A stretch of DNA of 64,000 nt from Ceratodon purpureus (GCA_014871385.1 CM026421.1:11731128-11795127), one strand, 5' to 3'. Shown: positions 13,532 through 27,166, numbered from the stretch's first letter. Translations and numbers: made by a program. Notes: generated from the letters alone by a model not told the origin.

Positions 13532-13806
13532 ATTAATTAATTAATGGGGCCTTGAAGACGTGGCACTTCTTCAAGGCCCCTCTGATTATTTAATACAAAA
13601 GAGCACCATTTCAATTTTTACAATTTGTCCGCCCACAAGTCATATACCCCTCCACATCCTCTGGATCTTCAGAGAATATGGGATAAATCCCAATTCCATA
13701 ACCATACCATACCATCACCACACCATGGCATACCATCACCATGCACCTCATGCCACGTGGACCCCTCCACGTCAGACCCTCATGCAACCTCCATCAATTA
13801 ATTAAT
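13532..13806. repeat. Inverted-repeat segment, possible MITE
   Basis: ATTAATTAATTAATGG at 13532-13547 pairs with CCATCAATTAATTAAT at 13791-13806 with one mismatch. Just inside the left end is a perfect 12-bp hairpin, GGGGCCTTGAAG / CTTCAAGGCCCC (13546-13580). CCACGTGG-like boxes sit in the right half. The ends are low-complexity, so this could be chance. Confidence 0.35.
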
Positions 13807-14718
13807 GTCAAGGGGGTGGTTTGCAATTTTGGCCACATAGTGGTGGTCATAACATAGTTCAAATGATGTGAATTTCTCATTTGAAGTGGCCCACATTGCT
13901 CAAGTAAGTGGCTCACACAAAGTAGAGTTATAGAAAGTGTACATTTTAATTAATTGATATTATCATAAAATTGAAAACTAGCTATGGCAATTTCAATTGA
14001 CCATGAGGAGGTGGGATTTTATCACCAAAAATTATTCACAACAGATATTGAATAAAAATCATCTGTTTGACATATCAACCAAGGAGAAGCACAAACAACC
14101 ATACCGGTATTCAATCATAGGACACAAAACATGCCTGGCAGTGTTTGGCGGTTCAGGTCTTATTTATTGTCAACGCAAACATTTCATACCTACCCAACAA
14201 TGTACAAAAAAGCTTACAAGTCAGCCTGTTGAAAAGTTGAGTTCTTCCATAAGTCTCTCTTTCTTTTTGGATTTTGGTTGGCAGCCTTATTCTAGCCTAA
14301 GTTATACCGTACAAGGAGTCACATACCCAACCTTTTTAACAATGTGCTCGTGGCATGTTTGTTAGTCAAGAAGAATATTAAATTCAAGTAAAAAAATGGC
14401 ACGCTGTGAACGGTGTACTGCTCATGGATTGCAACACAGATAAGAATGAACTTGCAAAAAAGATACAATCATGTGCATCACAATCAAGCCTCTCCTTGCC
14501 TCTTACATGCTGTGGGTCCAACATTTTAGTTGTTAAATTTCACTCCTTCCCATGCTTTTTCAGAGATAACTACGGATGCAACTGCGCTCAATGATGGAAT
14601 CATCTAGACCTACTCTACAATTCATGTTTCTCTACATAAGAATGCCATTTGTGGTTTTGTTGACACAATTCATCAAGAAGCAACCAAAACAGTTACCACA
14701 GGCATAGAAAAAAACTGA

Positions 14719-15651
14719 TTAATCCCTAAAGTTTCTGGAAATCCGAAATGGCTCTCGCCTGTTTCGGGCAGCCTAAATGAAGGGGTTAAAAGTAATATTT
14801 TTGTCTAAGAATTTTACTGGGTGCTCCCTATACCGCAAGGTGTATGTGGTAAAATTTTCAAAGCCAAATTTCACTTTTAGAACCTTCATCAAGTCCAAAA
14901 CGGGTAGTTTAAAATTAGATTTTTTAAGATGTTTTATTTTTTTTAGAAATGTGTTCATAACCAATTCACTACTCAAAATCCAAAGTGGCCTATATCAAAA
15001 AGTTTACCAATTTTACAAGGGCAGCCTCCAAAAATTACAAGAACAACCTTCTCAGTTTTTGGTGATTTTACAATTTTTTCTTTCAAAATTTGTCAAAATT
15101 TGAGATTTTGGAATTTTTTAAATTTTATTTTCCAATAATTCAAAAACTTATAGACGTAACTTTTAACCGTTCACTTTTTTAAAAACCAAAAACATTTGAG
15201 GTTATTTAAGTTTTACCATATTGTGGTTTTTGTACCTTCTTCTGGAAAATAATTTGCTTGAAGCGTAATGAGATTCTAAAATTTTTGCATGGAGGTGCCC
15301 AACTTAGTCACCTACATGGAAAAAAATATGAACAAAATGTTTGGGGTAACAATCATCAAGTCTCCCTTGGCACCATTTAGAGTATGCCTTTTGCACAAAG
15401 CCCAAAAAAAAAAAAAAAAAAAAAAAAACAGTAAACTTTGAACGTTATAATCTCACAAATGGTAAAGATCCAAGCGTTGAAATTTGACATGGTATGATTT
15501 CAGGTAGTTAGGTTCAAGATCTTACGGTTGGATGTACCAAAAAAGTCAAAAAATAAGAATCATACTCCAACTCATTCTACAATGTTGTCAAAAATCACAG
15601 TTTTTGGTTAATTTTGGAGGTCCAAAAACGGCTTGAACCTTTAGGGGTTAA
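14719..15651. mobile_element. TTAA-ended piggyBac-like non-autonomous element, copy A
   Basis: The left end TTAATCCCTAAAG (14719-14731) and right end CTTTAGGGGTTAA (15639-15651) are inverted repeats with one mismatch. The interior matches copies B and C in reverse orientation. For example, CAAGATCTTACGGTTGGATG near 15510 matches the complement of CATCTAACCGTAAGATCTTG near 39335, and AACTTTGAACGTTAT near 15430 matches the complement of ATAACGTTCAAAGTT near 39420. Length is 933 bp with no transposase ORF. It contains a 25-A run. Confidence 0.65.
15404..15428 (+). repeat. Poly-A run (25 nt)
   Basis: Uninterrupted A25 inside TTAA element copy A. It lies in the interior, so it is not a retroposon tail. 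Confidence 0.9.
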
Positions 15652-16504
15652 AACTCAATTAAAAATCAATTATATCTTTTTAGAATATTACTTTTCCAAA
15701 AAAAAGAAAAAAACTTTGAGATATTTTTTTCCATAATAGAGCGTTAGAAGAAAGTCTTTACAGAGCCTTGTTGATCAAATTCAGTTTTAGATATGGATGA
15801 CTAAAGTTGGGGCTAAAATTTTGGCTAACGATGACTCTCGCTCTGGTTTGGGCTAAAATTTTGAGGGTCAGCCTCTTGACTAAATCATAGTGTGAAACCG
15901 GGCTTAGCATTGCCTACACTAATTAAATTGAAGTCTGCAGCTCTGAAAATGAAGGTCATCTCTAAATTGAACTGCAATCAACTTCATCATCAATTACAAT
16001 CATAAACATTTGAAGTATCACCACCAAGTTGCTTATGAAGGACTGTTGAGATAGAGATATAAATCATACAAGTACTGCATCTTCAGTATCAGTAGTAATC
16101 CGTCTGAGAAGATGTATTATTTGATAATTACAAAGTGCGTACAGAGCAATGGCATCTCCTTGCAGGTACACATAATCGGCTCATTTTGTACAAAGCAAAA
16201 AATGCATGTTAAGACTCAGTAAGCATTTGTACTTTTTGACATTTAACTTTTTTTTTCACTATCCCTTACAGAGCAGATCAATTTTTTTTATCCAGATAGT
16301 TATAGCTAGGAATCCAATGAAAGCCACTTTTCATCCCATAATTACACATTATCCATCCTTTTTGGGTGAAAATTTGGTAATTACAAAACCATTCTTGGGA
16401 GGAAGAAGCAACAGTTTTCTTAAATAGTATATTTTATTTTGTAGCTTAGAATTTCCAAACTAGTTTCTGATGGTGCGGAACAATACCGTGTATGAGCAAT
16501 GATC
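15652..16504. other. Spacer between TTAA elements A and B
   Basis: No gene seen. Near 15,788-15,860 the phrase TTGGGGCTAAAATTTTGGC is partly repeated as TTGGGCTAAAATTTTGAGG. Confidence 0.4.
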
Positions 16505-17350
16505 TTAACCTCTAAAGTTGAAAGCCTTCAAAACTGCCAAAAACCCTCAAAACTAGACTCTTTCAATACAAGGTGTAAGTTTTCAAGCTTTGATGTATTC
16601 TGGGCAGAATAATCGTAGGATCTAGTACCTTACTTGTATGTGTACATATCTTAGATTCAAACTCCATATCTTAGATTCAAACTCCTTACCGTTTGAGAGA
16701 TCACAATGTTCTAAGTTGGAAAAAAAATAAATTCCCTTATTGCAAAATGGGTTTCAAGTGTTTCGTGAACCAAAAAAACCAATTTCAAAAGCAAATTTGA
16801 TGTGAGGCTTTTCAAATTCTTGTTCCTGGGTTAGGAATACGTCAATGCACTTTTATCCCTTATACAACCTATAAATCTAAAGAAATGCTTGATTTTTCAC
16901 ATGGAGGTATGCTGAAATTCAAATACAAAGGCCAGTCTATGATAGTAAAAAAGGCATATGGAGAAATTTTGGATTGCAAATCCAATCAGTGAGACCATGC
17001 CTTCAAATTGCATTTACATGTAAAAAAACAAAACTTCAGAAAAAAGTAAAATCCCAATTTTTGGTGAATTTTTGAAGTTTCCGTGATTTAATTTATTTTG
17101 GGCAGATTTTGAGCATATACTGCAGTTTTGGGCAGATTTTAGTATGCCCAAATAGTGTTTTCAAACTTTGACTCCGGATATCTCCTAAAGTACAAGGAAT
17201 TTTGAAGCATGAATGGTCTTGTTAGAAAGATATGATAATTTTCTATATTGTGCCAAAATCACAACTTTATCCTATAAAAATCGACTTACGGAGAGCCTGA
17301 CCGGACCCTAAATCATACCATTTTTGTTGAGTTGATGCTTTAGGGGTTAA
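16505..17350. mobile_element. TTAA-ended piggyBac-like non-autonomous element, copy B
   Basis: The ends TTAACCTCTAAAG (16505-16517) and CTTTAGGGGTTAA (17338-17350) pair with one mismatch. The interior is collinear with copy C: both have a TAYRCTGAAATTCAMA block followed by an AGCATATG or GGCATATG block, then a TTTTGGGCAGATTTT motif. Length is 846 bp with no coding capacity. A 20-bp phrase near 16,650 is duplicated in tandem. Confidence 0.65.
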
Positions 17351-17700
17351 AATTAAAAATTACCAATTGAATTTAACCAATAAAGGAAAAAATCCTTAAA
17401 AAATTGGTTGGTTCTAAAAGAAAAGACTTAAAGACATAATAAACCATGGAATAATTTCAAAGCAACAAGGAAAAATACTGAAATCTCCCAAACCTCCCCC
17501 TTCTCGCTCCCTCAACCACTCCAACGTCTAGTTTACCTTTCTCAAAATTCACGGCGAACGAGTCGCGAGTCACCCATCTGGTTGGAGGGGCAGAATTTTC
17601 AGGATGTGTCTCACTGTCTGAATTGTGACCGTATCAAGTCGACCAAACATTTAGAGAAAGACAGCCCAACGTACAGGGGCCAGGGCCAGGGACAGCCGAA

Positions 17701-17742
17701 CACACACACACACACACACCCTCACACACTCACACACACATC
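17701..17742 (+). repeat. (CA)n microsatellite
   Basis: CACACA tract interrupted by two CCTC/CTC units. Confidence 0.85.
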
Positions 17743-20314
17743 AATGCGATTATTCCAACCTCTACAAATCCACAAAAGAGCCCCCTACAGTACCCCCAAC
17801 CAACCATGCCCCCAAATCCAAGCCACCTCTCCCCCAAACTTAGCCTCCCAATCACCAGAATAAAAAATCCTCTCCAGTCCCCCCTAACCTGACAGGACTC
17901 GGCTTGGGCCAGCTTTCCCGGAGCATCGCCAAATTATGATTAACCCTGTCAAAAGAATTAAAAATAATGATTAACTCTCAATTAATTATTAATCAGTTAA
18001 AAGAGAATTATAAAAGTAGATGAGAGTATTTAATTACGCCGTATTTACCACTGTTGCCCAAGTGGGCGAAACAGCTTATTACAAGAATGGTGCCAAGAGT
18101 CAGAGTCACGAATATTGGTGGTTTTGTTTTTGCCATTTCAGGGAATAATCTAGAGAGCCAAAAATAAAAAAAAGAAGAGAAGGGATCCTCGAAGTAAGGA
18201 TTGTCGATGACAAAAGCAGGAGTTCGTGGAGCCTGTATGGTTCCCGGAAGTGGAGGGCGTGGAGAGTAGTCTAGACTGGAAGCGATCTCGAGACGCAGGC
18301 AACTCGGGGCGGGTTGTGGTTCGATCCAGTGTCGATGATCGACGATCTATCGCCACCGTGATGAGCTCGTGCGGATCAGTCGTCATGGGGACTTCGAGTG
18401 ATCAGCTTCCTGACGCTGAAGACACGGCGCCTCTTGGTTCTTGTCTTGGTGGTGCAGGCGCGACGTAACCTCTGCTGGAGGAGGTGGATCACGCGGGGCC
18501 ATCCATGTCGGTGTGGCGTTGCAGCGCCGAGGTCTGGTCAGGTGGGTTGGGACGTTGCCTGCACTGGTTGGATTCCAGGAAGGTTGATATGCTAGACGAG
18601 TAGCCCTTGTTGTTGTTATCTGCCACTCTCAAGTTTCTGGTAGCGAGCGTGACCTGACTGGCTTTATGAGGGCTGGTGGGGTTCGGTGATGTCGGGGAGC
18701 GTGAAACTTTCGTCGGCTGCGGCCTGACTTGCAGGTTTGATGAGACTTCTGCATTGTAGTAATGGCCGGCGGACTTCGTTCTTAATGTGATGGTTTAGAG
18801 TGCTGTGATGTGTTATGTTGTTCAGTAATGGACGTTAGAAGTGAGTGACCACAACCGTGGCGTTGACGGAGTTGATGTTTCGCTCAGTTTGATGGAACAC
18901 GCAGGAGGGGGACTAGTTCTTGCAATGAGTAGTGGTTCTCGAAATTTTTGTGCTTTCTGGTCGTGAGCCTGAAATTGTGTGGGAGAAGTTTTGGTTTTTC
19001 TGCTTCTGCAACTGATGATTTTCTTCTTGATGCGAATTTTAACGCTTGATCTCTGTTCAAGAGGAAGCTAGCTCTGAGTTGGTTTCAGCCACATTGGTGG
19101 GCGTGAAGGAGTGAGTTTCATGAGAAGGGGACGTGTTTGTTTGGTGATTGACCCAGTCTCGTCTCTTTAAGACTCGTTTCTAGCGGTGACGTCGAACCCA
19201 GCTCTTATCTCCTAGCAAGTCGCAGTGACGAAGTCGTCTCCTGGAGCTTACGGAAGTTACAGAACAGCTAGCTGGATCGATTCATAGGGCCACAAGAGTG
19301 CCCTTTTGGTCGCCTTTGGAGCCCTCCTTTTGGAATTATAGCAATACCGCCGGAACCGTCATGCAGCTTTTGCATTAATTGCTCTTTTCATGACAACTAG
19401 TAGTTAAGTTGTCGGCTTGCGGATTCCTCTCTCTCGCTTGCGTTTCGCTTCGGCAAGCATGGCCAGCTCCAGTTTTCTGCCTTGTTGACATAGATTCGCT
19501 CTGAGGGTTTTGCCACGGAGTGGGGTGGAGTGGAGACACATTTTGTTAGGGGCGTGTTTGTAGCGAAGCGTGGATTGTGCGACTTGGACGAATACGAGAC
19601 TTGAGCGACGTTGAGTGAACCGCAAGTGTAGCTGATTGACTCATGCTGGCAAGCAGTCCGTCGAAGCGAGGGAGAAGCGCCTTTTGACTTCTTCTCAGGG
19701 AAAGATTCTTCGCTACTAGGCGGCACAGTTTTCCACGAAGTTTGAAGAATTCGCAGTGGGGTAGCGAGGCAGTTGGCGCGTTTGGGTTGGGGTGGGATTT
19801 GGGCGTTTTCAAGGGCATTGTGGGCGCTATTTTGTGGGGTAAGTGAGCAAATGTGGGTAATCTGATGAACGCCTTCCGGGTCTCGCCATGGCCGCAGATA
19901 TGGATCAGAGCTTCAGAGCGAAGGAAGCAATGAACTCCACACTCAGTGAATCCAGCCACTCGGTGAAGTTTCGGAATCGAGAGAGGAGTGAGTATGAGCT
20001 CTGCTGCTGGTGGTGAAGTCGTCATCTTCAGCTCGGATTGTCGTGCCGGTGTGAAGCTCGCAAGCGTGTGGTGGATTGTTGCAGCAGGCTGTTGATTGAT
20101 GTGGGGATGGGGTTTAATGAGTATGTACAATTGGCGTGGCGCCTCTGCCAGTTTTAGGTCGTAAAATTCAGTGAGGATTACCTTCGTGTTTAGCGAGCGA
20201 GGAGCTGGGGCGAGGCTGTGCGAGAATTGTTTTCAGTGAGTCTCCGTGATCATCTTGTCTCCTGTTTCCCCCTAGTGTTTTTTTTGGTGTTTTTTTGTTT
20301 GTTTCTTCTTGAGT
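17743..20314 (+). other. Upstream region and probable long 5' UTR/promoter of the STICHEL-like gene
   Basis: GC content rises from about 18,180 onward compared with the flanking AT-rich DNA, as expected for a 5' transcribed region. ORFs here (for example 18226-18468) do not splice convincingly into the main frame. Pyrimidine-rich CTCTCTCGCTTGCG-type tracts occur near 19,430. No TATA box stands out. Confidence 0.4.
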
Positions 20315-23300
20315 ATGAGCCAAAGGCCCCATGGAAAGGGCGTTGTGAGTGATTCCGAGGGTTTGGCGACCAGCGACGCAGAGAGGAAACAGAGAAGTTC
20401 GAAGTTTCATGGAGAGAAGCATGTGCATTTGACAAACAATATTCATATTAGACGACACTTGCACTTGCAGAGCCACGGCACTGGGGGTCTGATGTTGGAT
20501 GCCCGGCGGACCACACCGCAGCTCCCTCTTCTGAGGGAGGTGACAGCGCTCCAGAAGATCCGCACTCTGCAGGACCCGGGGACGAGCTCGGGCTCCGCCA
20601 CCGCGTCCTCTGCCGGGAGCTCGGCAAGGCGCGGCCACAGCAAATCCGTCGAGACCTTCATCGGCGATCCACACCGCGATGCACAGGCGCTCGCCATTGA
20701 GCTCTCTGGCAAGCTCGCCAAGTCCGCCGAAGTGTCGTACGCGAGCGATGGCGCCAGCAGCCGCGTTTCACGACCCCAGCGAGGCCGAGTGGAGAAGGGC
20801 ATTCGAGTAGACAATCCCCCTTCGAAGCGAGGTGGGAAGAAGATGACCGCCGAAGAGCGGGGCAATGCCAAGGGCTATGTCGAAGTCCCCTCAAAAGTCG
20901 ACGTCAGGGACAGGATCAAGCGAATTGAGCAAGCGTTTCAGGATGGATCCACAACGAACACACTCTCTGGTGAGTTGCGGAAGGAGGGGCTCATCAAGGA
21001 ATTGAAAGAGCGGGGACGGATACAGAGGGACAGGGAGATTGCCGAGAGGAGCAAGGCCGATACAGCGATTCTGCGCTCGGATGAGCGATGGGAAGAAGGG
21101 CCTGCGAGACGAGAGGAGCTCGCGAGGAGAGTCATCGAGGAGCGTGGTTCCTCGATCTCCTCCCTCTCGCAGCTCCTGGGAGCCCATTACGGTAGCGGTC
21201 GCAGCGCACAGCAAATTCTACTCGGCATGGTGGACGATGAAGTCGATCAACGCAGCAGCAATCACGGGGAGAGTTTGTTCGAGACCGATGAAGACGAGCT
21301 CAGCCCCATGGAGCGCGAAATGACGCGACCACGGCCGGCGACGCTGAACCCCGCATCGCCTTTGCACTTGGCTTCATTGTCGCGTGGGAAGGAGGAGTTC
21401 AAAAGGGCTCGCAATCCTCGAAGCCGGAAGACGAAGCCCGGGAGCAAAGGATCGAGAGAACGGAACGTCAACGCACCTCGCCCTCGGAGTAGGAACGTGA
21501 ACCCGGGTGTAATTCCCCCGAGCAGTGCCATAGCTGACGACGAGCTCGACGTCTCCGAGCTTCCGCCGCAGAATGGATGCGGCGTTCAGTGGGATTGGTC
21601 GCGGATTCACAAGTACGGTGGGAAAGCATTTCTCGATTTGACTGGGTTGACATGTACAGCTCCGGAATCCGCACGGCGCGGTGATTTGGAAGCCATGATG
21701 GCCGAGCAAAGCCTGCCGGTGCAGTCGATCTCGTCGCTCGATTCCGACGCTAATGCGCTCCCGCTCATTATCGGCGAGGATGCACATGACAGCGACTTTG
21801 CTGCAGGGTACATTGAGACGGGAAGGTCCCGTGAAGTGCCGCAGAAGCTTGCGACGAAGCGGAAAGTTTCCCTTCAAAACGCTGTCAAGGATGTGCCGGT
21901 GGTCGAGCCTGCGTCCACGAGCAGGTCGAAGGAGGGGCTCGCAACGCCACCGCCCGAGGGGCCTCGCACTTTGACGCAGAAGTACAGGCCGAAGAATTTC
22001 AGGGACATTGTGGGGCAATCCGTGGTGGTGAAGTCGTTGTCCACAGCGATCATGAAGGGGAAAGTGGCGCCTGTGTACCTCTTCATGGGCCCTCGCGGGA
22101 CGGGCAAGACCTCGGCCGCGAGAGTGTTCGCCGCGGGGCTCAACTGCGAGTCGTTGGACTATGTTCGTCGACCATGTGGGATATGTCGAGAGTGCGGAAC
22201 CATGGCACTGAACCGGAGCGCGGACGTGCGAGAGATTGACGCTGCTTCGAATGCGGATCTCGCCAGCATAAGGGCGGCGATGGGGAGCTTCCAACCCGTG
22301 GGGCGTTACAAGGTGTTCATAGTGGAAGGGTGCGACTCCTTGAGCACCGACATATGGAATGCGTTTCTAAAAGTGTTGGAAGAGCCTCCCACGAATGTGG
22401 TCTTCATTCTGATCACCACGGATGCAGACCAGATTCCCGACACTGCTACCTCGCGGTGCCAGAAGTTCAACTTCTCGAAGGTTAAGGAAGCTGATATTGT
22501 GACTCGGCTTGAGATTCTGGCAAGGAAGGAGGACCTGGATGTCGAGGAGGGCGCACTGGCGCTCATAGCAGCGAGGTCGGATGGGTCGCTGAGAGATGCT
22601 GAGATCAGGCTTGACCAGGTCTGTCTGTTGGATAAGGTTGTGTCAGTTGAGTTAGTTCGAGAGCTCGTGGGGCTGCTCCCCGATACCGAGATTTTGGACC
22701 TGCTCGACTATGCTCTCTCAGCCGACACGATGAACACCGTCCGGACTCTGCGCGAAGTGCTGGCCTGTGGCGTTGAGCCATTGTCGTTGGTGTCGCAACT
22801 GGGAACGCTTATCACAGATATCCTTGCTGGGAGCTATGATGTGCATCGGGAGATTCGCGGAGAGGGATTCTTCAACCGAAATTTTTGTAAGTCAGTTTTG
22901 AGTATTGGTAATGTAGTACATTGTTCAGTTGAATCGATCATGTGAACTGTCGATGCTTTTTGGTTCTTAGCATGTCGCTTTTCTGTCTGTTTTTTTGCAG
23001 CTGTGAAAGAGGAGCAACATCGGCTCCGTCAAGCGCTCAAGATTCTGTCGGAGTCCGAGAAGCAGTTGAGAGTGACGAGCGATCGGGCAACTTGGCTAAC
23101 AGCTGCGCTTCTGCAGTTTGCACCCGATCGATCGTTTCTTCCTTCAGAAGCAAACAATAGTGCAGCTCAAAGCCCTCTCGCACCTCAGAGTGCCAGACCA
23201 GCTCCTCACCACTCGCTTCCGAGATCCGACCTCCCGTCCATGGATGAGCCAGAGTATCAGACCCAGCTCGGATCATCCATGGAATTAGGGCAACATACAC

Positions 23301-25245
23301 TTGAAGCATATGCCGAAAGTTCGCAGAGACGTGATTCTCCTGAGGTGAAGAATGCCGTTTCCTTGTCTGAGCAGAAGCTAGAGGAGGCTTGGACCAGGGA
23401 ACCTCAACGAGTCGCAGTGGAGTATGCGGGTGAGACTTCAGAAGCCAGACGTGCGTCGGAGGCTATTTCTCTGGAGTTTCAGGTGTTTCGGGACGAAGCT
23501 TTGGATGAGCTTTGGAATCGAGTGCTCCGGGAGATCACTTCTCGCAGTTTGAAGCATCTTCTGCACACACACGGCCGACTTGTCGCTGCTGGTGTTGCCG
23601 TTGGTAAGCATCTCAGGCCTACACTATCCCTCGGAAAGCCGAGTGTTTAGGTATTTTTTTGTTTGATCTTGCTCCGGTGTCTGTATTGACATTGTCTGTG
23701 TTGTGAACTTCAGATGGCTCATGTGCGGTTGTGGAGTTGGAGTTCGACTATCCCCGTGACAAACATAAAGCAGAGCGGTCATGGCGTAGCATCTGTATCG
23801 CATTCCAAGCAGTGCTCAGCACCGCTGTGGAGCTTCGAATTGCGTTGAGTGACATGCCACCCGAGGAAGCCGAAGCTGCACGCATAGGGGAAACCATGAC
23901 CGACATGCAGGCCGGCCCGTCAACTCCACCCAAGAACACCGAGATTGTCACCGAGGATTCTAACGGTGACTACTCCATGCGGCCTGGTCTATCAACCCTA
24001 AACCCCAAACAGAAAGAGATCGCTTATGACGACGACGCTTATTTGAGAGAAATGCAGGGAGTTGCACCTTCACGTGGTCACCGAAAGCGAGGAACGAAAG
24101 CTCGCAAGCACCGTCACGCTACAGAATCTCTGGATAAAGATCCGCGTCCGCAGCAGAGTCCGGATGGCATCACTCCTCGCCGGCTGCCTCCGAGTCGGAG
24201 GCGAAAGGGGAAACGGAGCCCAAAGACAGCGAAGACGGTGATTCCTGTCCGGGAGATGAGACTTTCGTCGTTAGAGGATAGTAGTTTCGGCGGTGGTGAG
24301 ATATGGGATTCAGGGCCGCAGCTGATCATGATGGACAAGCAGCCTGGAGGGGAGAAGAAGAAACTGCTGAGCACCATGATGGAGGAGCCGCAGAGTGAGA
24401 TCGAGGATATTAGATCTGCCAGGAAGAGGATCTGGGAGCAGAGAAGCGCCAGACTCGATGTTTCTCAGCCTGCAGCTATTGATCGCAGAACAAGCACGTA
24501 AGTACATTGTCACCGAAATGAATACCATACTTAGCCTGCATAGACTACACAATTTTTTGAAGCTCTTTGTGTGCAGATTGCTCTTCCTACATTAGATTAA
24601 GCTCAGAGAGAGTGTGACCTTGGATCAATTCGTGTCTCCCAATTAGTTGGGAGTTTGTACATGATGTTTACATTAGCTAGTACAAGATTTTTCCAAAGGT
24701 CTTCGTGCCTGCAATTTTTTACGATTTATTGCAGTTGATAGATTTTTTGAGGGAGATTTGAAGCTTTGGAGCTTCAGTGTTTGCTGGATTTGAGTGTTAG
24801 TTATGCTTCTAGAGACAAGGAGTTACAATAACCTAGAACTATTTGCTCAGGAATTCTGGTTTAATTTTGGGACTTCGTGTTCAATTTCAGGGTTGATGCT
24901 CAGCGTGGACTTCCAAAGGAGAGCTTGCGTTGCTGGAAACGGCCGTCACCTCAGCGTGTGGTATGCTCCTCATCTGAGACTACTGGGTATCTTAGAATAA
25001 GTAAACAGGATCCAACTCCAGAGATTTCAAGATCATGGTCATTACTTTCCACTTTTGTATCGAAGTTAGTGCTGCCTTCCCTTCTGTTGTGTCTAATATT
25101 CTGACTCGTCGAATCCTTTGTTGTGCTTGATCAGCGGAAGACAAGGGTGAAAGGCTTGCGAAAGGCACGAGGGAAGGCACTCTTCCTCAAAATGGTGCCC
25201 TGTTCCCACTCCAGAATAACTAGAAATGCCCCACCAGCTCCATAA
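20315..25245 (+). CDS. STICHEL-like protein (DnaX/clamp-loader-like AAA+ protein)
   Basis: Five exons (20315..22886, 23001..23603, 23714..24497, 24891..24960, 25135..25245) keep frame and give 1379 aa. The ATG is the first in the frame. The N-terminus has the family's HLTNNIHIRRH and LQKIRTLQDPGTSS motifs, followed by a low-complexity charged region. The AAA+ core begins at about residue 550 (LTQKYRPKNF), with Walker A GPRGTGKTS at 592-600, zinc cysteines C611/C621/C624/C627, a Walker-B-like VFIVEGCDSLS near 668 and TSRCQKF near 713. A DnaX domain III-like region and the C-terminal VVELEFDYP and ESLRCWK motifs follow. Arabidopsis STICHEL controls trichome branching; its relatives are presumed cytoplasmic or cytoskeletal, not replicative. 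The last two exons are inferred from phase and the CWK motif. An alternative GTAAGT read-through ends at 24501. Confidence 0.9.
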
Positions 25246-27166
25246 GCTTCCATCCCCTGAAATACACAGCTCAACAGTCTGCAATTTGACTCGCCAGCAG
25301 GAACCAGTAGAGAGCTGCACACTCAAAGCTAGAGGCTTCACAAACAGTGACCCCCTATTCTCCCAATTTGAGAATACAGCTGCGTTTCTGCAGCAATGGA
25401 GTCCCAGCCTTGGAGTGCCCAAGCCACACCAACCAACCTCATTTCTGGGCTCCTTCAAGCGCTATCAGTGCATCTTTTTTTATTCACAAGAATGCACAGA
25501 TGACAAACAACCTTGGAGTGAGCCGGTGGTCAAGCTGTTCCCCTCTCTTTACAGCAGGGGACGACAACCCCTTCACTAACACCGTTACACATGCGCACCA
25601 GCTTTGACGTCAGAGCTGGTGAAAAAAGCTTCTTTGTATAATATTAAAGCTGACCATAGGTGTAGTACATTCTTATTAACCGATAAAAGTGTTACAATAA
25701 GAGCTTCATCGACGCCAGTGAAGTGCAGAAATACCTTCTCTTTATGGTCTAGCGTAGGATGCCATTCTTTGGAACAAGGCCGAGACTCCCTTCGGAGACA
25801 CACGCCAGTGCCAGTTGTAAACACAGAATCCATGGTAAATTGAAAGTGATCTGGAATGTCTGAGGCTTGAGCTTCTTCCCTGGCGCTTCTCTTGTGCATT
25901 ATGTTATTCAGATACCCCGTTCTATGGCTTCATTACTTGGTTTCACATGAATTCTTGAGTAATCAATGTGATGTTTTTTATTTATTGAACTATAAAAACT
26001 TGAAAGAATTTTACAAGAAACCAAAAAATGATCGACTCTTTACATTTAGAGTACTTCAAAAATGGGGAAATAAGATAAATTTGCTGAATTCATAATGCTC
26101 CCTTACAGTTCTTCAATCAACAGTGTGCACCTGGCTTAGCAGTGGGTTAGCAGTGCATTAGCAGGGGCTCAGCAACGGTGGCAAGCACAGTTGTGGAGAC
26201 TCAAGTGGACCTCTCCTGGAGAGCAGGCTTTTGAGGTGTCACAGATTGTTCCTCTCCATACTCTCTGGGAAAGAAGACCCACTCCCAGACTCCAGTGCCA
26301 CAGCGTCAGCAAACTCCACCCGAGTATCAACACGGGTACCAAACAGAAACCAGGATAGAGAACGACGACTCAAAACCACCACCCAACCCATAAACCAACA
26401 CCATCTACCAAATCCCCACATTCATCCAAAATCTAGGCCGTGCTTCAACATCATCCGAGTTATCGATGGAGTGACGGTTTAGAGCACAGTGTCGCCTTTG
26501 GGCATGCCCCCCAGTTCTAGTGACAAAGGTGATGCTTTTTGCTGTGCATGTGTGTGTCCGAGTGAGTGTGTGTGAGTTTTGTTTCTGTTTTTCTGAGGAA
26601 AATCACACTCACTCAGTGTGTCGACACACACATCATCTTTACCTTAGGGTTGCAAGTTCCTGTAGTGGTTTTTACTGGCTTGGTTGCACTGTGTTGTGTT
26701 GGATTCACAATCATATGTGTGTCTGTTTGGTTTAGCCATGTCATAGGGAGGTTGGCCATGTCGCCTGTTGACCTAAAGCCAGGGAGCTCCACTGACAGGG
26801 AGCTTGAAGACGACGGAGTTTTTAGCAGGTTTGTTTCATGGCTTTGGTTTTGTTATTTGGTTTCTGCTGGAGGGTTTTGTTTTGGTTTCGGACCGGATTC
26901 TGATTCCGGCACGGACAAAGTGAAAATTAAACTGGAGAAGTTTTGGGTTTGGGGTTTGTGTAGAGGAGGTGGTTGATGGAGAAGGAGTGGATGGTTGTTG
27001 AGATGTGTGTGGATTTCCGTTTGTTTCTGTGGTGAGGTTTGGTGAGTTTAGGTTTTTGGTGTGGGATGGGGGTGTCTGATTTGGGGGTTGAGGTTGTGGG
27101 TGCAGGAAGTAGGTGGTTTGGTGGAGCTGGGTGGTGGTGATTTGGAGTAGGGGGAAGTGACTAAGC
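25246..27166. other. Intergenic spacer, 3' flank of STICHEL-like and 5' flank of MYB gene
   Basis: No gene seen. Part of 26,500-27,166 is probably MYB 5' UTR: it is GT-rich, with GTGTGTGT phrases near 26,550 and a G/T-rich leader up to the ATG. Confidence 0.4.

Larger units (their letters stand above)
11081..14718. other. AT-rich spacer with simple repeats
   Basis: No gene seen. The stretch 12,000-12,520 reads like eroded coding DNA on the minus strand, but every frame is broken within about 25 codons and no family is recognisable. It also holds a (TA)n tract and an inverted-repeat segment, listed separately. Confidence 0.4.

Noticed and set aside
18226..18595. Overlapping ORFs upstream of the STICHEL-like gene as an extra gene or exon
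   Set aside because: No consistent splice into the main frame, and the known family N-terminal motifs start at 20,315. More likely 5' UTR.
24577..24593. Alternative last exon of the STICHEL-like gene (tail LLFLH)
   Set aside because: The acceptor at 24,890 also fits the phase and restores the family's LRCWK motif, so it is preferred.
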